A DNA stretch of 64,000 bases from positions 1,302,001 through 1,366,000 of the forward strand of contig OZ037848.1 of assembly GCA_964035575.1 (NCBI GenBank), given 5' to 3'. Numbering within the stretch: the first letter of the stretch is position 1; every line of letters starts with the position of its first letter. The notes beneath the pieces are model-generated. The model was not told the origin of the DNA. It was given only the letters and a program-made list of their open reading frames with translations, and did no database searches. The DNA comes from Rhynchopus sp. YZ270_cl-10 (Eukaryota; Euglenozoa; Diplonemea; Diplonemida; Diplonemidae). This document shows positions 55,017 to 64,000 of this stretch, one piece after another. A program made the translations under genes and the position numbers.

Positions 55017-56039
55017 ATAGGCTAGTTGACGTCACGGACATTCGGGTATGGGAGGGTATGGGAGGATTTGGGAGGGTATGGGACAGTATGGGACGGTATG
55101 GGAGGGTATGGGAGGGTATGGGACAGTATGGGACAGTGTGGGAGGATTTGGGAGGGTATGGGACAGTATGGGACGGTATGGGAGTGGTATGGGAGGGTAT
55201 GGGCGGGTATGGGAGTGGTATGGGAGGATTTTTGGAGGTTTGGGAGTGGTTTGGGGGTCGTGCGTGCACTTAGGGTAGCTCGACTTTTTTTTCGTTTCCC
55301 GCTCGCTGACCCTGAAAAAAAAATGTGCGCGCGCGCAAAAAAAAAGTTTTTCCTGAAAAAAAGTTGACAAAAAAGTTGTGGGAACAGGGTGATCCTGTGG
55401 GTTTTTTATATAAAATCGCCTCAGGGGCCCCAAAAAACGGGTGACCCAAAACACAGTTTTTTGGCATTTCCGGAATCCGTCCAGAAAGTGGTGGGGTCGA
55501 TGTCGAAAATTGGACAATTTTTTGACCACTTAAATTTTTGAAAATATGAGCCCAGTCACTAATAGCTGGGGCCCATTTTCGGCCAAAAAATGCTGCTGAA
55601 AAAAAATTTCAGGTGAAAATTTTTCAGCCCCAAGACATACCGCGATTGGCATTTCCGGAATCTGTCCGCGCTGTGGTGGGGTCAATTTGCCGTCGTCCAG
55701 CTGCAAATTCACAAATTATGGCCTTTCCGTATACCTCAAACCCAGACCGGCCCGGTTTGCAGTTCTCGTGTACAATTCGCACGCAAAAGAGAGCAACTCC
55801 CACACCGATTAGGGGGACGGTACGGGACGGTATGGGACAGTGTGGGAGGGTATGGGAGTGGTATGGGAGGTACGGGAGGGTATGGGACAGTATGGGACAG
55901 TATGGGAGGGTACGGGAGGGTATGGGAGGGTATGGGACGGTATGGGGGGATTTGGGAGCGTTCGAGGGCGGTACGGGATGGTACGGAACAGGATTTCCCA
56001 GAAAATTCCTAAACCGACCCGTGGCGTCAACTAGCCTAT
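55017..56039. mobile_element. 1.0-kb TIR element with two internal minisatellites
   Basis: The ends ATAGGCTAGTTGACGTCACGG-type and CCGTGGCGTCAACTAGCCTAT-type are inverted repeats of about 21 bp with one or two mismatches. Just inside each end lies a minisatellite of 10-11-bp units (GGGAGGGTATGGGACAGTAT) at about 55045-55255 and 55815-55975, both in the same orientation. The middle has two copies of GGCATTTCCGGAATCYGTCC...GTGGTGGGGTC (near 55466 and 55648). No transposase. It sits 55 bp before the duplicated upstream region of the second RIIa gene. Confidence 0.75.
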
Positions 56040-56228
56040 AAAAGGCTTTATTTCAAGTCAACTTTTCTTTTCTAAACCTAATACAATACACAGTTTGACA
56101 CATCACTCTCCCACACTACCACTCTCTCTCTGCCTTCCAACTACAGTCACATACACACTTCATTTACACATACCTTTAAGCAGTCCGACCGTTTTTCCAC
56201 CGCCGAACCACCGCCACAAAAAAACACA

Positions 56229-56481
56229 ATGGACTTCACAAAGCACTCCGCCGACGAAGACATTGCGTACCTCAAGAAGCACAACGTCCCGACTGTCATG
56301 GAGGAGGTATGTGCACCTCTTGTTTGCACCCCCCTTCTCCCCCTTCTCCACTCACCTCCCAACGTCCCCTTAACAGATTGTCTCGAAGATGCTTGCGGAC
56401 CTGCCAGAAAAGCCGATCCCATTCCTTGTCGAACAATTCGCACAACACGATGCTTACAAGAAGGAGCAAGAGACTGCATGA
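56229..56481 (+). CDS. RIIa-type docking domain protein, 60 aa, copy 2
   Basis: Exons are 56229-56306 and 56377-56481, with a 70-bp intron having the same ends as copy 1. The first 57 residues equal copy 1; only the last few differ (ETA instead of GGTE). The intron is shorter because a C run present in copy 1 is missing. About 120 bp of upstream sequence are also shared, so the copy keeps the proximal promoter but not the 521-bp block, and instead has the 1-kb TIR element upstream. It is a recent tandem duplicate and appears intact. Confidence 0.85.
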
Positions 56482-57482
56482 TTTTTTTGACAAAGAAAAA
56501 TCTTCCCCTTTTTTTCCATAATTTTCCTTATTTTTTTACACACGAAATAGTTTATAGTTTGTTCTTTGACCCACACCAAAAAAACCCCCCAAAAAGGTGG
56601 GAGATTTTACACAAACAAAAGGTGGCAACTACACTATCCCAACACAAAAACAAAATCAAAAACAAAATGCCCCGTTTTCCCTGTTTTGTTTACAAAACGG
56701 GAAAATCCACTCAACCAGTTTTCCCCCCTTTTTTTCATCTTGTTTACAAATCTATTGGAGGGAATATCGTCAGAAAAAGAAAAAAAAACGGGCGACATTG
56801 AGTACAGATCCTGCATTAGCAGGTGATTGTCGACACAACAAAAAAGAAAAGTTTTGAGTGGAAGTTCATCCTCCTGGGTGTTTACTACTAAGACAAAATC
56901 AAGTTTTCAAAGAAAAAAAAAAAGAGTTTACACGAAGACTATACTCTTCCCCCTCCCTCCCCTTCCTTTCCTCGTTCTCCGTGGTTTTACTGTTTATGGT
57001 GGCTCCTTGAGTAAAGTGGTCAGTGTAGGGTAAAACTGTCAAGAGATTGAGAAAGAGAGAGGAGGGGAGGGGAGGGGAGGGGAGGGGAGGGGGGCAAGTG
57101 GCAAGTGGCAAGTGGCAAGTTCATCCCTTCGGTGTCTGCACTACAACCAAGTGCGTTTTCAAAAGACCCACATATTAATACGTCATCCTTAGATAAGACG
57201 ATTTCCCTCTTTTCCTCTCCTTTTAGTCCCCATACACCCAACAAAATAGAAAAAAAAAAAAAAATGAATGGAAAAACTCCTCTCCCCCTCTCCCCCATGC
57301 GAGTGCAAAAAAACAAAAACAAAACAAAACAAAAAACTGAAAAAAAAAATCACCCACCTTTTCCCCTGATGCCGACCTCGCCAACACTCCCCCAACAGGA
57401 CCAAAAAACCCCCCCCCTTTTTCGGTGCCCCACTAAAGTCTTTTTTTTCTGTTTGTTTGTTTCCCCCCCTCCCCCTCCCACA
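56482..57482. other. Intergenic stretch
   Basis: No gene. A GGCGACATTGAGTACAGATC-type repeat at about 56786-56850 is shared with 61472-61540 downstream of the ankyrin gene. Two diverged AGTGGA repeats (56856-56910, 57111-57165) and a GGGGA tandem (57058-57092, G-quadruplex-capable) followed by four CAAGTGG units lie before the next gene. Confidence 0.55.
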
Positions 57483-59696
57483 ATGTATGACGACACCTAC
57501 GTCGATGAGGTGGCAAGAAAGGCGCAACCTGCAACTGAGGTGCCTTCTGCCAGTACTTCTCCTTCCCGTTCCATTTGGCTCAGAGGAATTGGTGAAGCGC
57601 ATGTAGAGAGTGCGTTGTGGGAGGCCTTCGAATCTTGCGGGGAGATTGACGGGGTGAATATATATGGTGCAAAGCATGTTGCGTTTGTGCATTTTATGAG
57701 TGAAGATGCAGGGCGCAGTGCATTGGAGAAGGCAATAAACGATCCAATATGTGGCACAAAGCTGCAGGTTAATTCTGCAAAGGCAACGGCGCCGCCGCCC
57801 CGGCCAATGGGGCGTCTAGGTGACGGTGTCAACCCCTCAAACATCCTTCTGATCCACGACCTGCCTCGGTCTGTGAACGACACCCACGTCTTCGCCGTCC
57901 TGAAGCACTTCCACGGACTCATGAAGGTCTCCCCACTCCCAGAGACCACCACCGTCAGCGTGCACTTCAGAACCGTCCCCGACGCTACAGTATGCAGGAA
58001 CACACTCCACGGCAGGACAGTGTGTGGGGCAACGGTGTCCGTGCAGTACGCAAAACACAGCATTCCAGTGGTATGTGATGACACCATTTTAGGTGAACCG
58101 AAAGAGGCTCGGGATTTGAGCGCTGTGTGTTGTCCCAATCCGGCCGTTTTGGATAATAATTATCGGATTTATGACAATCATCAACAACCCACCACACATC
58201 ACACAACACACAACACAGGGCCGCGAGCAGGAGAGCCCCACTGCCTACGACGTAGGGCGGAATCTCCACCCCGTCGACTACTATGAGTTTGTGGAGAGGT
58301 ATGCCACTGTCCCTCATAACAATTATTTTTACTTGATTTAGCTGACTAGAGAGGATCATGTGAACTTTTCTCCAGGGTGGAAGCGAACAACAAACAACCA
58401 AAATTTTTCCTCTTCCCCTTTTTATCCTTTTGAGCAACAAGCAAAGAGTAACGAGTCTCTCGAGCATTTTCTCTTTTAGCCCCTACAAATGATGATGTTC
58501 CTGCTTTCAACCTCTCTCGTGGTAGCCGTGCGTATACTCTCCCGCCCGCGAGCAGCGAATATTTTTTTGCTACATTGACGTCCTGATCCCCACAATTCAT
58601 TATTTTTTATTTCACCCATTTTAAAAAGGTACACGAGGATCACCTTTTTTCCCTTTATTTCTCCCACACTTCCACTCACCAACACAACCCCCTTCAGCCC
58701 CGACTGCCTGAAGGAACGTGAGGTGGAAGACTTCATCAACGTCATCCGCGAGCTCAGCCCCGACGCACCCGCAACACTGCAGAAGGGCGTCACCTGGATG
58801 ATGCGACGCACACACAAGATCAAAGACATTGTCCGTCTTCTGGAGGTGCGTGCACGCGACATCTACCTCGAGGACCAGGGCAAGCGTCTGCTGATCCTTT
58901 ATATGTACTTCAGCTTTTTGAAGACCGTATTTGACGACGGCGAGTACGACGACGTTTACAAGATGCTTGCAAAAAGCGGGCTGACCCGCAGCATCACAAA
59001 GCTGATGTGTTACAAACAGGCACGGCCTGCGTGCGACCATATCTCCAATGTGTTTTCTACCATGAAGGAGGGTGGTGTTGTAGACGAAAGCGAGTTCATG
59101 GCGTTGCACGCTTACATCCGTAACGATGCTGAGCTGCAGGCACTGCGTCGTGCGTGTGGCTTTGGGTTTGCTTCAGGCTTGCCCCCCATGGATGCGATGA
59201 TGTGGGGCAAAGGTGGCAAAGGAATCCCAGGTGGGATGCCCGACTTTGGCATGAAGGGGGGCAAGGGCATGTGGGGCAAGGGGATGCGTGGCAGTGGCGG
59301 GCCGAACTCACGTCAGGTCGCGCTGTATGATAGCTCATCGTCGGACTCCTCGGACACATCGTCGTCTTCCTCGAGGTATGGCTTTATTTTAAGGTGTAAT
59401 GTGCATAGCTATCGGGAGCCATTTAATGGAATTCAGTGATTCGTCCGTCGATAATGGAATATAAAAATGGAGATTTTTTTTAGGTGATTTTATTTGTGAT
59501 TTTGACCCATTTTTTCGGGGGGGGGAAATGGTTGTCTTTTATGTGATGTAAATCACGAAATGGATGTAGCACTGATTGGGGTTCACCCATGAGGGATTTT
59601 TTGTATTTTTTCAAGTCATAATTGATTCTTGGGTTTTTAAAATACACATCACAACACAGCCGGGATCGCAGAAGGAAGAAGCGTAAGAGGAAATAG
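57483..59696 (+). CDS. RRM-RRM-CID RNA-processing protein, 4 exons, 460 aa
   Basis: Exons are 57483-58070, 58219-58298, 58698-59375 and 59660-59696; all three introns start GTATG and phase is kept throughout. Residues of about 30-100 (SIWLRGIGEAHVESALWEAF, AFVHFMSEDAG) and 118-190 (NILLIHDLPRSVNDTHVFAV) are RNA-recognition motifs. Residues of about 228-365 resemble a CID, the helical domain that reads the RNA polymerase II tail, as in SCAF and U2SURP proteins (IVRLLEVRARDIYLEDQGKR, then LLILYMYFSFLK). A Gly/Met/Lys linker and a Ser/Asp run follow. Exon 4 adds a basic end (RDRRRKKRKRK) that could be a nuclear signal. A role in splicing or 3'-end processing is inferred. The CID call is moderate. 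Confidence 0.75.
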
Positions 59697-60633
59697 TGTT
59701 GTGGCTTGGTTTGTAGCTTTTTTTTTTGACGACTTTTTTTTGTGCTTTTTGGGGTGTGGGTGGTGGGTAAAACAGAAGAAAACCTAGGCAATCTGATCTG
59801 AGTGCAACGTAAAGAGATATGAGAGGGGTTGTGCACAGTCTGTATCCTTACCTCCCTTTTGTTGGTGCTCATGGAGTGTCGTACGGATGGGTCCCGATAC
59901 CATACATCATTGATGGAGCATTGAACCCGAATCCCTCTCTCTGCTAAGCACAATGGAGACAGGGACACATTAATTTGTGGTTTTATTTCGTGGTTTCATT
60001 GTTGTATTTCCAATGGTGAAACCATAAAGTAAAACCAAAAGGCTTCAAGTCATTACTGCTTCACCGTCTGTAGGGTGATGTGTGGATGGAAAGGCAAAAA
60101 GAGCACTTCTCTTTTTCCACAGGAAGAAAAAAGAGGGGATGAAGAAAGAAAGCGGCTGGGTGAGTTGACCCATCTTGTGGTGACTGACTGTTTCAGATTA
60201 TCAAAAAAAAAATGTAGTTCGATTTTTTTTAAAAATGGGGTCTTTTTCTTGTGGGCTGTGGTATATCCTCTACAGGCCCGTTTTTATTCATACTTTTTGG
60301 TATCCTCCAACGGGAGAGCGGACACGGACTGAAATAATGGACTTTTTCCAAAATTGATAATCATAAGAAAAAATTTACCTTTTACCTTTGAAAAAACCCC
60401 TCTTCAACCTTCTCTTCAAACCCAGCGTTATTCCAGCATATTGACAGTGATACAGATGTGTCAACGAAACTCATTAAATTTACATTCATCTTTCATTTTT
60501 TTTTTTTTTTTTTTTTTTGAAGTGCTCTTTGGGGTTCGATAAGCGGAAAACCGGTCGCCTGCGTCCACCGACGAACGGTGAGGCGTTTTGCACTTCAATT
60601 TCTTCTGTTTTCCTCCCTTCCACATCGACCACC
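59697..60633. other. Intergenic stretch
   Basis: No gene supported. It contains a 67-bp hairpin at 59977-60043 (TGGTTTTATTTCGTGGTTTC against GGTGAAACCATAAAGTAAAA) and a copy of the GCCTGCGTCC...GAACGGTGAGGCGTTTTGCA motif near 60556-60600, shared with 19077-19120. Confidence 0.5.
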
Positions 60634-60814
60634 CACCACCACCACCACCACCACCACCACCACCACCACCACCACCACCACCACCACCACCACCACCACC
60701 ACCACCACCACCACCACCACCACCACCACCACCACCACCACCACCACCACCACCACCACCACCACCACCACCACCACCACCACCACCACCACCACCACCA
60801 CCACCACCACCACC
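60634..60814. repeat. (CCA)n microsatellite, about 60 units
   Basis: About 180 bp of uninterrupted CCA repeat ending in CCTAG, 19 bp before the ankyrin-gene ATG at 60834. Read in frame it would give about 60 prolines joined to the ankyrin protein, but a splice acceptor at CACCTAG would remove it. His, Thr, Trp and Val homopolymer frames here are artefacts. Confidence 0.95.
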
Positions 60815-60833
60815 TAGAAAACCCCCCCCTCTC

Positions 60834-61466
60834 ATGGCCCAACTAACCAAAACCCCCGAAATGGACTTTGTGACAAAGTGCAAGGAGGGTGACTTCGCTG
60901 GGGTGCAGGAGCTTCTCGCTGGCGGGGCCGACCCGGACACGAAGGGGTACGTCTTCTATAAAAACCGTCTGTTGGGTGTGAAGTACTCGACGGACTGGGG
61001 GAAGTACATCATGACACATCAAAGCGGTGATCGCATGATGGGTGCGGCGCTCCACTACGCCTGCATGGGGGAGAAGTGGGATGTGGTGGGTCTGCTCCTG
61101 GCCTCTGGAGCGTCGCCTAACGCTCGACTCAACCTCCCTCCCCATATGCCCCACGAAGTGACCGTAGAGGAGCTCTGCACCAAGCACAACTTCGACATCG
61201 GAACAAAGATTCTCATGGTCTTCAAATTCTGGTCCGTTCTCCCGGTAGGAGACCCAAAGCGTGTGTCTATGCTCGAGAAACTCCCTGCCTGTGCTGATGA
61301 TGTGCTCAAGCCTTATCTTCTCGATCTGATAAAAACGCAAGGGGAAGGGGCAGGGGAAGGGGGAGGGAAAAAGGTGGAGCCTGTGGCAGAGAAAAAGGTG
61401 GAGAAAAAGATGGAGATCACAGCGGATAATGTGGACAATATGCTGGCGGGGGTGGAGATGGATTGA
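60834..61466 (+). CDS. Short ankyrin-repeat protein, 210 aa
   Basis: From the ATG at 60834, residues of about 8-40 (CKEGDFAGVQELLAGGADPD) and 60-95 (AALHYACMGEKWDVVGLLLA, SGASPNAR) are ankyrin repeats separated by a 30-residue insert. The C-terminal part is helical and ends in a Gly/Lys/Glu stretch and VDNMLAGVEMD. Ankyrin repeats bind other proteins; no partner can be named. The frame is also open upstream through the CCA repeat, so a polyproline N-terminus is possible but unlikely. The TCTCATGG context and position just after an acceptor-like CCTAG favour this start. No internal intron was seen. Confidence 0.7.
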   Translation: MAQLTKTPEMDFVTKCKEGDFAGVQELLAGGADPDTKGYVFYKNRLLGVKYSTDWGKYIMTHQSGDRMMGAALHYACMGEKWDVVGLLLASGASPNARLNLPPHMPHEVTVEELCTKHNFDIGTKILMVFKFWSVLPVGDPKRVSMLEKLPACADDVLKPYLLDLIKTQGEGAGEGGGKKVEPVAEKKVEKKMEITADNVDNMLAGVEMD

Positions 61467-62255
61467 GAGGGAAAAAAGGGCGGCATTTGAGTACAGATCT
61501 TGCTTTATGCAGGTGATTGTCGAGCACAACAAAAAAACCTTTTTTTCATTTGAGTTGGTGGTGTGCGTGACCCACGTCATGGGTGTTATGGTGTTATTTC
61601 TCAGTTTTTATTGTTGTTTCTAGATCACAAACTGGGTGGTGGTGGTGGTGGTGCTGGTGGTAGCGATGGAAAAGTGTTTTTAGAGGTGGAAAGAAGGGGG
61701 GTAGCAACAACGTGCTGGAATATAAAAAAAAAAATGGAAGAAGAAAAGAGGTTTTCTATTTCGGTGAGGTTCACATTGCCGGCCTTTTCAAATTCCAAAA
61801 AAAAAAAGCGGAAAAAAAAAAAATGCAAAAACCAAACAAATTTTTCTTAGAATTTTGAAAAAAAAATTCATTATGGTGATCTATGAACGGGAGAGATTTT
61901 TTCAGTAGCTCTAAGCTAACAAACTCTCACAGACTCTCACAGCCTGTTTTGTGTCTCAAGGAGACGATTATAATATTATCGTACATCATCCCTAGCAACA
62001 AACTTGTGAGAAACCCACAGATGCCGTACGATAACGAATATGATCAAGGTCACTAAGCACAAGAGGCTGAGGGTCATCTTATACACTTTTCATATTTTGT
62101 TTTTTTACTCACACCGCAATCATCTCACATCCCCTCCTCCCCCCCAATGCAGAGCGATTAACGAAAAGCGCACACACAAACACAAAGCCATCTTCTCCGG
62201 CTTTCGAACACATCACCGCTTTTCTGCATTTCTTTTCTTTTTTCCCCTCTAACAA
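61467..62255. other. Intergenic stretch between the ankyrin gene and ARL8
   Basis: It holds the GGCATTGAGTACAGATCTTG-type repeat (61472-61540), a degenerate MITE (61874-61990) and a copy of the CACGAGAGGC repeat (62046-62086). No gene. Confidence 0.55.
61874..61990. mobile_element. Degenerate copy of the TTGGGTGATCTATGA MITE
   Basis: GGTGATCTATGAACGG, GAGAGATTTTTTCA, CTCTCACAGCCTGTT and GGAGACGAT follow in the same order as in 19312-19410 and 63081-63178. The terminal repeats have decayed and a short internal duplication (ACTCTCACAG) is present, so it is older than the other two copies. Confidence 0.7.
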
Positions 62256-63382
62256 ATGTCTTTCATAGCAAATGCATTCTCAAAACTTTCGAACTGGCTC
62301 AAAAGGTATGCGCACAACGTCATCCCCCTTTGCTCTCCTCCTTCATCAAAACAAGAGCACAAAGCAAATATAACGAAAAAAAAACTTCACAATAACCCAT
62401 TCATAACCCACACCACACACACACACAGCTTGTTCTGGAAGCAAGAGATGGAGCTTACACTAGTGGGACTGCAGGCGGCAGGGAAGACGACGCTTCTGAA
62501 CGTCATCAGCGACGGAAAGGCTAAGGACACAATCCCGACCGTGGGGCTTAATATTAGAAAGATAACGAAAGGTATGCTGGGGAATATTTCGCGCGGAGTT
62601 GCTTTTTTTTGCACCGTCACTCTTATAATTTATACTTGTTACAGGAAACATTTCCATAAAACTCTGGGACATTGGTGGCCAGCCGCGTTTCCGTGGCATG
62701 TGGGAGCGCTACTGCCGTGGGGTGAACGCCATCGTCTTCGTTGTTGACTCCGCCGACCGCTCGAACATTGATGCCGCCCAGAAGGAACTCATGGAGCTGA
62801 TGGCCAAGCCCGCATTGGAAAAGATCCCCCTCCTCGTCCTCGGAAACAAGAAGGACATCCCCGGACACATGAACGAGACCGAGCTCAAGAACGCACTGTA
62901 TGTCCATTATTTTGGGTTGCGAAAAGCGGTTCATTAACTCTCTTTTAGGGACATATTTTTAGGATAGCGATAGTGGTACCGAATCTGTATACTCGGAGAG
63001 GCACATTCATTTTACAAAGGTTTTCTTTAGGGTGAGTACTGACGCATTTTTCACTCTTTTTGTTCCTTTATCCTCTATGTTTGGGTGATCTATGAACGGG
63101 GAGATATTTTTTCACTAGCTCTCAGTAAGCTCTCACAGCCTGTTACGTGTCTCACGGAGACGATCCTAGATCACCCAATGTTGTCACTTTACCTTTTACT
63201 GACCAAAACCAATAGGGATGACCAATGCTATCAAACAAAACGCACACACACACACACCCTACAGTGAGCTTGACCAGATCCAGGGCCGTGAGGTCTGCGT
63301 GTACTCCATCTCTGCAAAGAACCAGGTCAACATCGACGCTGTTCTCCAGTGGCTCATCAAGAACGCCAAGAAGCAGAACTGA
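62256..63382 (+). CDS. ARL8: ARL8 small GTPase, 4 exons, 187 aa
   Basis: Exons are 62256-62305, 62429-62571, 62645-62897 and 63265-63382; introns are 123, 73 and 367 bp. The spliced protein matches the ARL8 family over its full usual length of about 186 residues. It has an amphipathic N-terminal helix instead of an N-myristoylation Gly, then [20 protein letters not shown] (P-loop), [14 protein letters not shown] (switch 1), [20 protein letters not shown] (switch 2), NKKD and SISAKN. ARL8 in animals and plants recruits motors to lysosomes or vacuolar membranes; a similar endomembrane role is expected. Intron 3 contains a MITE (63081-63178). Introns 1 and 3 have CA-repeat tracts just before the acceptor. 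Confidence 0.95.
63081..63178. mobile_element. 98-bp MITE inside ARL8 intron 3
   Basis: Same family as 19312-19410, about 98% alike by eye. Ends are TTGGGTGATCTATGA and TCCTAGATCACCCAA (one mismatch), with TGT on both sides. It does not disturb the donor at 62898 or the acceptor at 63264. Confidence 0.85.
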
Positions 63383-63956
63383 AAACTGAACTAAGCAACA
63401 CCCACGCTTTCCCCTCACATTGCCTCTTCATTTTTGTTTGTTTTTTTTTTTGAAAACTTGGTTGTATTAGTGTAGCCACCCTAGAGTGTGCTCCACTATT
63501 TTTTTTGTTCAAAAAAAAAAAATTGTGCAAGAAGTGTGTCCCTGGTGGATGACATTTCGTTGAAGCATTGTGCTGAGGGGGGGTTTTTTTGGGGGGGTAA
63601 TGTGAACCCCCCGTTCTCCCTGTCTCTTTTCTCTCTCTTCCCCCAACTACGTGTGTCAGTATGAGTTTCGTGCAAAAACAAAAAAAAACAAAAAAACAAA
63701 AAAAAAAAACAAACAAACAAACAAAAAATATTCCCACAGCTTTTTTTTTTTGGAGATTTTATTTTATAAAGTTTTATTTCAAAGAGAAAGAAGATGATTC
63801 CCTTGGTGTGATTTTTCTAAAAAAAAGGTGTAAAAAAGGTCCTTCTAAGGTCCTTCTAAGGTATGGTGGTTTTCCTTAGGGCATTTCCTTCAGGAAAACG
63901 TGACTTTTTCCCGAGCTTTCCCTGTGGTGGAGTGGCCTTGTTTTCGATCAAAAAAC
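63383..63956. other. 3' flank of ARL8
   Basis: No gene seen. It is A/T-run rich, with the minus-strand dispersed repeat noted at 63451-63505. Confidence 0.55.
63451..63505 (-). repeat. AGTGGAGCAC...CAAGTTTTC repeat, minus-strand copy after ARL8
   Basis: The reverse complement matches the copy at 5630-5682 nearly perfectly. It starts about 70 bp after the ARL8 stop. Confidence 0.85.
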
Positions 63957-64000
63957 TGGGTACCCAGTACCCAGTACCCAGTACCCAGTACCCAGTACCC
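63957..64000. repeat. Tandem 7-bp repeat CCCAGTA, running off the window
   Basis: Six units of CCCAGTA/GTACCCA continue to the last base, so the array is cut by the window edge. A short related tract is at about 6217-6240. Confidence 0.9.

Noticed and set aside
55026-55367. Gly/Tyr/Trp-rich frames across the GGGTATGGGA minisatellites
   Set aside because: Repeat translation without start context, splice sites or domain; similar frames are open on both strands.
59900-59965. tRNA-like B-box (GGGTTCAATGCTCC on the minus strand)
   Set aside because: No acceptor stem or anticodon arm can be folded around it, and no convincing A-box is in place.
60517-60846. Poly-His, poly-Thr, poly-Trp and poly-Val frames
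   Set aside because: Artefacts of the CCA microsatellite in different frames.

Overview
The window is nuclear DNA from a microbial eukaryote (protist). I cannot name the species. Evidence for a eukaryote: spliceosomal introns in five of the recognised single-copy genes (every donor begins GTATG), a spliced ARL8 GTPase, RIIa-type docking-domain proteins, an RRM/CID RNA-processing protein, very large T- and A-rich non-coding stretches, and many non-autonomous transposons. The RIIa and TPR proteins fit a flagellate, but that is inference.

Layout. Bases 1-16,000 hold no host gene I can support. They carry inverted-repeat DNA elements (1729-2231, 2874-2976, 3317-3427, 6531-6673, 13220-13326, and a hAT-like element at 13904-14520), several dispersed short repeat families, and a 4-kb tyrosine-recombinase-type retroelement with split direct repeats (6892-10941). 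A three-exon gene of unknown function lies at 16237-17862. A 408-bp TIR element follows at 18592-18999, then a MITE nested inside a palindromic element that has a 10-bp target duplication (19246-19483). A TPR protein gene lies at 20009-22129.

The centre of the window is the most unusual part. A telomere-like (CCCAA)n array (22667-23018) is followed by a duplicate of the 5' end of a giant gene, which runs into a 200-N gap. After the gap comes a 5.5-kb open frame with four joined parts: an N-terminal GIY-YIG nuclease, a Penelope-like reverse transcriptase, a complete ubiquitin-specific-protease (USP) domain and a long coiled coil. A 521-bp block then precedes the intact giant gene (30880-50321). 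This encodes a predicted secreted, single-pass membrane protein of about 6,464 residues: signal peptide, four Cys-rich/vWA units, a Pro/Thr linker, about 70 EGF-like modules with a higher-order repeat, a membrane segment and a short tail.

Bases 52,500-63,400 are denser in genes: two tandem RIIa-domain genes (53204 and 56229) with a 1-kb TIR element between them, an RRM-RRM-CID gene (57483-59696), an ankyrin-repeat gene (60834-61466), and ARL8 (62256-63382), whose third intron carries a MITE. The 521-bp block recurs just upstream of the first RIIa gene, so two unrelated genes share almost the same upstream sequence. All host genes recognised here are on the + strand; no operon-like organisation is implied.

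Limits: exon structures were read by eye from splice-site motifs and protein continuity, and repeat boundaries from visible matches. No database search or alignment was run.
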